DNA of 64,000 bases. Origin: Artocarpus heterophyllus (lineage: Eukaryota; Streptophyta; Magnoliopsida; Rosales; Moraceae). Under the pieces are notes generated by a model. That model saw only the letters and a program-made list of their open reading frames with translations, ran no database searches and had not been told where the DNA came from. Location: the NCBI GenBank assembly GCA_025403435.1, contig CM046348.1, forward strand, positions 37,444,052 through 37,508,051, written 5' to 3'. How positions within the stretch are numbered: position 1 is the stretch's first letter; the number at the start of each line of letters is the position of its first letter. Positions 57,946 to 64,000 of this stretch are shown in pieces. The position numbers and the translations under genes were made by a program.

Positions 57946-58137
57946 TCAAATCTTCAGCGCGTAAATCACTGCCGCGAGCTCTAAATCATGAGTAGGATAA
58001 TTCCGCTCATGAGGTCGTAACTGTCTCGATCCATACGCAACCACACGTCCATGCTGCATCAACACGCATCCAAGTCCATGCCCTGAAGCATCCGCATAAA
58101 CCTCATACGGCTCGTCACTGCTGGGAATAACTAACAC
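57946..58137 (-). pseudogene. E3 RNase H start
   Basis: [40 protein letters not shown] and [18 protein letters not shown]. The same stretch is cut short in E2 at 1428. A stop near 57940 and a frame change near 58140 separate it from both neighbours. Confidence 0.88.
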
Positions 58138-59182
58138 TAGAGCTGAAAGTCAACCGGTTCTTCAATTCCTGAAAAGCAAGCTCACAATCTTCATTCCACT
58201 CAAACCTGACATTTTTCTTGATCAATCTCGTCAACGGAGCTATAATCTTCGAAAAATCCTTTACAAATTTCCTATAATAACCTGCAAGACCTAAGAAGCT
58301 ACGAATCTCTGCTACATTTCTTGGTCGTTCCCACTCCAATATAGCCTCAATCTTGGACGGATCCACAGAAATACCCTGCTCTGAGATGACATGACCCAGA
58401 AACTTGACCTCAGTCAACCAAAACTCGGACTTTTCCCTCTTAGCATACAACTAATGCTCCCGCAGAGTCTGAAGCACGATCCGAAGATGCTGATCATGCT
58501 CCTCCCAAGTCTTAGAATACACAAGAATATCATCGATGAACATGATCACGAACTGATCCAGATACGGCCTAAATATCCTTTTCATCAAATCCATGAAAGC
58601 TGCCGGAGCATTCGTCAACCCAAACGACATAACCAGGAACTCAAAGTGCCCATAACGAGTCCTAAAAGCTGTCTTGGGAATATCCTATTCCTTAATCCTG
58701 AGCTGATGATAACCCGACCGCAAATCAATCTTTGAGAAGTACCGCGAACCTCCCAACTGATCAAACAACTCATCAATCCTAGGCAAGGGATACTTGTTCT
58801 TCACCGTAACACGATTCAGCTGCCGATAATCTACACACAACCTGACAGTCCCATCATGCTTCTTAGCAAACAAAATTGGTGCTCCCCACGGAGATGTGCT
58901 ATTTCGAATATACCCTTTATCAGCAAGCTCCTGAAGTTGCTTCCTCAATTCTTTCATTTCTGCCGGCGCCATCCGATAAGGTGCCATAGAAATTAGTGAT
59001 GTCCCTGGAAACAACTCGATACCAAACTCAATCTCCCGATGCGGTGGTAATCCTGGCAACTCGTCCGGGAAGACATCCTCGAACTCATCAACCACCAGAA
59101 TCGCTACACTGCCCCATAGGGCTCGCAATCTAGGTTGGCAAGAAAAGCACAACAACCTAGATTCCTTCGCCCTCCTAGACAC
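58115..59182 (-). pseudogene. E3 reverse transcriptase
   Basis: Block 59182-58685 has [72 protein letters not shown] and [20 protein letters not shown] (GAG in E2) stops it near 58685. Between 58684 and 58451 lie [20 protein letters not shown] and the catalytic box [11 protein letters not shown] second TAG at 58451-58453 replaces CAG. Block 58450-58115 is the connection domain [20 protein letters not shown] and [13 protein letters not shown]. The FIDD box is intact, but the polyprotein is not translatable. Confidence 0.9.
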
Positions 59183-59622
59183 GACTTCATGAGACGCTCA
59201 CTCATTAACCAATCACCACCACCCTGGTAAGTGATCATCGTCCCCCTATCAGACACTAGGGTCACTTTTCTAAGTTGGCAGTCCACGACTGCACTATACC
59301 TGGACAACCAGTCCAACTCTAGAATTACATCATAGGAGCTCATGGGGAGTATAATCAAATCACTTTTCAAAATCTCATCCCCAATTTTTATTTTACAGGA
59401 TTTACACATACAATTTACACACACCCGCCCCAAGGGAGAAGTTATGACTAGGGGTTCATTAAACTCTTCTTCCTCTAATCCCAAGGCATGTACAAAAGAA
59501 CTCGAAATGAGAGAATGAGAGGCACCGGTATCAAATAAAACGCGAGCTAAAGATCTAGAAACCAAGATCGTACCATCGACAACCGCGTTACCAACATGAG
59601 AATCTAAACCTCCAGATGCCAT
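59104..59622 (-). pseudogene. E3 protease
   Basis: MASGGLDSHVGNAVVDGTIL, ARVLFDTGASHSLISSSF (catalytic DTG), CVNCMCKSCKIKIGDEIL and SSYDVILELDWLSRYSAVVD. This is the more complete of the two sister proteases and shows where E2 lost two bases. It leaves the RT frame near 59120. Confidence 0.88.
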
Positions 59623-60784
59623 TGCATGAACCTACACTGGCGCCTTCCCTTTTCCTCTACCGACATTGCTAGGTCCTGGATTACTCGGTCGATGCTGCTG
59701 AGATGGAGACGACTGCACACTACCTGTACTCGGCGCTCGATACTGAGAAACACTGTGCTGAAAATGTTGTGGCTGCTGCCCCTGTGCCGGATATGAGAAC
59801 TGCTGAGGAGAGAACTAGGGATACTACAACTGCGGGTACTACGGAGGCGGAGGTAGGGTCTGAGGCTGAGGCTGAGACTGGCAACTGGTATCCTCCCCGG
59901 TCTGAGATCCAAGACGAGTACTCCTGATCGGGTAATTCCTCTTGATGTGTCCGGGCTGCTGACAGAAATGACAATGGAAGCTGTAGGAATTGCTACGCCC
60001 GCTGCCAGATGAACTGCTGCTACCACTGGTCGCGCCACCTTGCTTGCCTTTCCCCGGAGCTGGATGACTACTGGTGCTCTTCCTGCCACTCCTTTGCGGT
60101 CCTCTTGAAGCCTTGGCTCGGTCCTCACAATACTGCACATAATCATTCTCCATGGAGATCGCCTGATGACACAAGCTCTCCAAAACTCCTAAGCCGTAGA
60201 GCAATCAATTGCCACCGAATAGGAGCCTTGAGCCCTTCCTGAAACTTAATACACTTCTCAAGCTCCGATGCCACCGTTGATAGAGCAAATCTAGCCAACT
60301 CATTAAACTTTGCCTCATACTCCCGAACTGACAGATTACCCTGCTGCAACCTGTAGAACTCAGCTGCCTTCTGATCTCTATACCCCTGCGAAAAATACCG
60401 ATCATAGAATAGCTCCTCGAACCTGTCCCAACTGATTTCGCCACTGCGCTCCAAACGCTTAGCTTGTTTCCACCAAGTGTTAGCACCACCCTCGAGCTTA
60501 TACGCAGCAAACTCCACACGATACTCCTTAGGCACACCAAGGGTATCCAAGTGCTTCAAGATCGAATCCAGCCAATACTCTACTAACTACGGATCCCCAT
60601 TACCATCAAAAGTCAGAACTGACGCACGCCAGAATTCCTTGAAGTACGCATGCTGACTACCAACATTAGAATCTTCCGGTCTAGCCCTGGATGCCATCTG
60701 TCGGAAAGCCGCAAACATAGACCTCATCATGCCCTCATCATTTTTGAACTCGGCGTCAGTTGTTGAACGACGTCTAGGTTCCAT
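59623..60784 (-). pseudogene. E3 gag with capsid and altered zinc knuckle
   Basis: The ATG at 60784 opens MEPRRRSTTDAEFKNDEGMM and the frame ends at TAG 60587-60589 after GNGDP, the same place as in E2. The capsid block (60586-60143) has NTWWKQAKRLERSGEISWDR, FYRLQQGNLSVREYEAKF and KCIKFQEGLKAPIRWQL. An extra base near 60160 shifts the frame. The next block (60204-59839) carries CHFCQQPGHIKRNY, a CX2CX4HX4C knuckle whose last Cys is Tyr. A stop near 59836 follows the Pro/Gln-rich tail. Confidence 0.88.
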
Positions 60785-60868
60785 TCTCTCACTTCTAAAA
60801 ACAAAATTTGGACTGTCAGAGGTATTTCATTGTCAAACCTATGTGTGCACAATTCCCAAGGTTCATAA

Positions 60869-60886
60869 CCTTGAGCTCTGATACCA
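60869..60886 (-). other. E3 primer-binding site (initiator tRNA-Met type)
   Basis: Minus strand TGGTATCAGAGCTCAAGG, three bases from the LTR end. It is identical to the site of E2. Confidence 0.9.
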
Positions 60887-60889
60887 TTT

Positions 60890-63094
60890 TGTCACGCCCC
60901 GAAGTACGGGAGGTGACGTGGCAGATTATTTAAAGTAATTAAAAGAGAATTTAATTAAAAATCAAGAGTTTAGGAGTTGGATTAAATATAAAATGTGAGG
61001 TTCTTTAAAACAACACCTTATAAAAGAGTTCATATACATTAAGCAATTGAAATCATTAAACGAATAATAATAAAACAATAAAGTCGTGAGTATGGGTCCC
61101 ACAGACCTACAACTTGTGCACACACATGGTACTGACAATATCATAAATACAATCACAGTCCAAGTAAAAATAAAGTTAAAATCTTACATGCCTTGATTTA
61201 AATATTACAAATAAATCAACTAGCCCCTCTACTGCTCTTGAGTCCTGTCTGTTGAATCCTCTCCAAACCTAAATGAAAAACCACCTAGAAGGGGGGAAAT
61301 TTAAAACAAATAAAACGTGAGCGAAGGGCTTAGTAGGACTATGTTTTGTAAAATAATTTAATTTAAAGAAACATTTCATTATTCAGGAATTATTTAAAAG
61401 AAACCTTAAATGAATAAATAAATACATAAATTTGAGTAAAACCGTTCTTACCTAGAACAGTTTACTCATACAACCAGTAATATCATTTTTCTTTCCTAGG
61501 CAAACCATAATAATATCACCACCGTAGTGGTCCAGCTGGGTTTTGGGACCTGCCCCCAAGGTCAATCGCTACACGACCCGATCTCTGATATGGTATCATG
61601 CCTATATGTTTATTATCATTATCATTCAAACCCAGTTACCGAGTGTTGTTATTTACATTCATTATGAAGTTCATTTCAGTTCACGGTATATTAAAATATA
61701 ACCGATAAATTCATTTTTCAAACAATCGTTGAAAACATTTTAATAGAAATCCTTTTCAAAGCCAAATCATTTCAAAACCAGGCTACCAAAGAAATGGGGT
61801 AGAAGTCCTACCTCAATACTCGTGCCGGTGCCCCACACCGTAATCCCGGTCCGCTATACGTTAGTTCCGCGAAACCACGAACGATCCTAAATACAAACTA
61901 AGTCGATCAATATCTAGTTCGAGATATTCTATGTTACTAAACCATTTCATGATGTCCTAGTGTGCCATTTGTACCTTTAAAATCATTCTATAAGGTTGGA
62001 ATTTAAATCAGGGTTCAAAACAGTGAAAATGGGTGAAAATCATAAAATTTTCCATGCCTCGGCCGGCCTGCCGAACTCCCTACTTTGGCCAGCCGAACTG
62101 TACAGTTCGGCCGGTCGGAAGCCAGGTCCGGTCAGCCGGTCATTTCCCCAGGTTTGGCCTACTGGATGGAAGAACACCGGCCTGCCAATCCCTATTCTGG
62201 CCTACCGAACACGTGATCCAGCTTGTCGAACTAGGAAAACCCAGAAATCCAGCCACGGGTTTCTCGATCCCCAAAACACAAATCTTGATTTTAACCTATT
62301 TTTCTCAAATCCCAGACATAGAAAACAATCATAGTTGATAGAAAAACATAGTAGAACACATTTAAACTCATTTAAACAAGTTTTAAAGTCAAAAATCTCA
62401 AAAATCTGAAAATGAGAAAATGGGGAGAAAAATGAAAAATCTTGAATCCAATATGTTTTTCTTCAATCTAAGCTTAGATTCTAGTTGTTCTAAGTTCATT
62501 TAACTCAAATCAAGGGTTTTCTAGGCTTAAACAAACCTAGATTTCAAAAATGCCCAAAATTGTAAATTTTGAAAAAAATTTAGAAATTTCAAAACTAACC
62601 TCGAATCGAAGCTTCAATCCACGTCCAAGGTTGCTAAATCACGTCCCCGAGCTTCCTCCTTGCTAACCCGAAGCTTGGATTCGAATTTGACTTCAAAAAT
62701 TTTGGGAGAGAAGTAAAGAGAGAGGAGAGATGGCTAACGGGTGAAAGAGAGAAAGAGAGAGAGAGAGAGAGAGTGAAATCAGGGAGAGTGAGGAGAGAGG
62801 AGGAAGAGAGAGAATAAATAGAGAAAATCGGTGGGCGATTTTACTGTATGAAAACCATGTGCCGTCCACAGTTTTGTAAAACAGAGTATTTTTAACATTT
62901 TACAAATTGTTGTGTTTTAATACTCAAAACATCATTTTAAAACAATATGAAATCATTTGAATTCATCAAATTAACAAAACAACCAAAAATTCAAAATCCA
63001 ACCAAGTAATCAAATTAATGTTGAAACATTAATTATGGCACACTAATTCATCATTTATATTACATTAACATTAAATAAATTTTGGGGCGTTACA
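60890..63094 (-). repeat. E3 5' LTR
   Basis: Plus strand TGTCACGCCCCGAAGTACGG to TTTTGGGGCGTTACA. Same internal landmarks as the 3' LTR: hairpin (decayed to GAGCGAAGGGCTT, about 61320), GC-rich motif cluster (62055-62235) and GA tract beside AATAAATAG (62700-62830). Confidence 0.95.
62815..62840 (-). promoter_or_regulatory. Putative LTR promoter (AT box plus CT patch)
   Basis: On the minus strand CTCTATTTATTCTCTCTC is followed by a long CT-rich patch. The same arrangement is at 55855-55880 and 6160-6180 in the sister LTRs. Position in the LTR and a Y-patch after an AT box fit plant core promoters; the start site itself cannot be seen. Confidence 0.35.
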
Positions 63095-63099
63095 TGACC

Positions 63100-63650
63100 A
63101 TTGGAAAACAATTGTTAGAATACTTAGGTACCTACGATATACTCGTGATTATGGGCTACACTATATAAGAGATCATGCTGTTCTTGAAGATATTTTGAGG
63201 CAAGTTGGATATTTGATATATAGGATTCTAAAGCTATAAGTGGATATGTATTCATTTTGAAAAGTGCAGCAATCTCATGAAAGTCCTCAAAATAGAAGGT
63301 TATAACGAGATCCACTATGGAATATTAATTTGTAGCCTTAGATAAAAGCGGTGAAGAAGCTGAATGGCTAGGGCAGTTCGTAGAGGATATTCCTGAATGG
63401 CCTAAGCTTGTGCCCGTAATATATATACATTGTGATAATCAATCTGCTATTAGCAGGCACATAATGTGATGTACAATGATAAGTCAAGACATATACGTCA
63501 TTGACATAATATTGTAAGACAACTAATCTCGACTGGAGTAATGACAATAGACTATGTAAGGTCTAAAGAGAATATAGCAGATCTGTTAACCAAAGGCCTG
63601 AATAGATATCAAGTTGAGAAAACATCAAGAGGACTGGACTTAAGCCTATG
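63100..63650 (+). pseudogene. C2 RNase H (copia type), decayed
   Basis: After the TGACC duplication the copia frame resumes [20 protein letters not shown]. The next part is shifted and stop-ridden. Recognisable motifs are the SGYVFILKSAAISW-like stretch, HCDNQSAISRAHN, DKSRHIRRRHNIVRQLIS and VRSKENIADLLTKGL. The latter are the usual copia RNase H C-terminal motifs. It would degrade RNA during reverse transcription in a live element. Confidence 0.85.
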
Positions 63651-64000
63651 AAAGAATAGGTCGAAACAGTGGAAACCTAACCTTGTTGACTAGAGATCCC
63701 AAGATCTAGGTTCAATGGGATAACTAAACAACATAGATCGAGTAGGATCACTGTGGGGGTTACCCCAACCCATTCCTATGATAAAAACAGTGATACCTAT
63801 AGGGAAAGGTTAAGCAGTTTGCTTTTAATGATTCTTATGCATCGAATATGTTTGAAATTCGAGCGAAGTAATGCAGGTTACCCTTAAAGTAAGAAATCAC
63901 CTATGTGAGAGAAAAGTGGGATCACTTCAAATGAGAATTTCTAGGGTTCAATTCTTTAGAAACTCTTATAGAACCAAGGAGATGTTCATGGCCAAAATGA
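63651..64000 (+). other. C2 downstream region before the 3' LTR
   Basis: Non-coding copia sequence after RNase H, with AGATCCCAAGATCTAGGTTC and GTGGGGGTTACCCCAACCCA (a short near-palindrome at about 63750-63770). The 3' LTR is not reached. Confidence 0.6.

Larger units (their letters stand above)
53943..63094 (-). mobile_element. Full-length Tekay-like Ty3/gypsy chromovirus (E3), 9.15 kb
   Basis: Two LTRs of 2206 bp (53943-56148) and 2205 bp (60890-63094), perfect TGACC duplication, polypurine tract at 56149-56161 and primer-binding site at 60886-60869. Domains on the minus strand run gag, protease, RT, RNase H, integrase, chromodomain, the gypsy order. LTR ends are TGTCACGCCCC and GGGCGTTACA. 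In the first 370 or so aligned LTR bases I count 14 differences (about 4%), so the insertion is the youngest datable one here. At a commonly used plant rate of 1.3e-8 per site per year this would be roughly 1.5 million years. The coding region has stops and frameshifts. Confidence 0.95.
35637..64000 (+). mobile_element. Ty1/copia element (C2) split by four nested segments; right end outside the window
   Basis: Copia pieces run in order on the plus strand: LTR/leader (about 35637-36552 and 40501-40939), gag (40940-42103), a second gag-protease copy (43240-43790), integrase (to 45088), RT (52974-53942) and RNase H (63100-63650). The pieces between are foreign insertions, plus an inverted copy of C2's own 5' end. 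Removing the LARD joins ATGCTAAAGGCTG to AACCTCAAACT in frame (MLKA-EPQTFKEA). Removing the gypsy joins GAAGATGACC to ATTGGAAAACA in frame (LEDD-HWKTIV). The left boundary (TGTAAATCATGACC) is a guess from the TG start; the 3' LTR is not in the window. Many stops are present. Confidence 0.85.

Overview
The window is nuclear DNA of a flowering plant, probably a eudicot. It is AT-rich and packed with LTR retrotransposons, with one intron-containing host gene on the minus strand. I cannot name the species. Every other recognisable protein segment belongs to a transposable element (TE), and most are broken by stops and frameshifts.

Layout. 1-6452: two minus-strand Ty3/gypsy elements fused head-to-tail. 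The first is a gag-PR-RT piece cut by the window start (1-1427). The second is a chromovirus (Tekay/Del-like) with its 5' LTR at 4304-6452. 6453-7056: relic of a CACTA DNA transposon. 7057-10256: mostly featureless intergenic DNA. 10257-13645: a poly(A)-tailed retroposon split by a 2.24-kb solo LTR with perfect target-site duplications (TSDs). 14469-15699: two adjacent inverted-repeat DNA elements. 18606-22272: the host gene, seven coding exons encoding a 324-residue alpha-crystallin-domain protein with an N-terminal PTS2 peroxisomal signal (ACD31.2-like). 23959-30237: a complete but dead Ty1/copia element on the minus strand. 30238-35636: intergenic DNA with a tandemly doubled MITE and a probable copia solo LTR.

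From about 35637 to the window end lies one plus-strand Ty1/copia element opened up by later insertions. These are a 3.95-kb solo LTR (36553-40500), an inverted copy of the copia 5' end (about 42104-43240), a 7.9-kb LARD-type element with LTRs over 3 kb and a non-coding centre (45094-52968, TSD GGCTG), and a full-length Tekay-like gypsy element (53943-63094, TSD TGACC). Removing the LARD and the gypsy restores the copia reading frame across both junctions, so the insertion order can be read directly.

The genes do not form an operon or pathway. The only expected cellular product is the peroxisomal small-heat-shock-like protein. The most unusual structures are the inverted copia 5' end flanked by duplicated gag/PR DNA, the LARD and its related giant solo LTR, the gypsy-gypsy chimera, and a short ACTGAGC...GCTCA hairpin motif found in several otherwise different LTRs.
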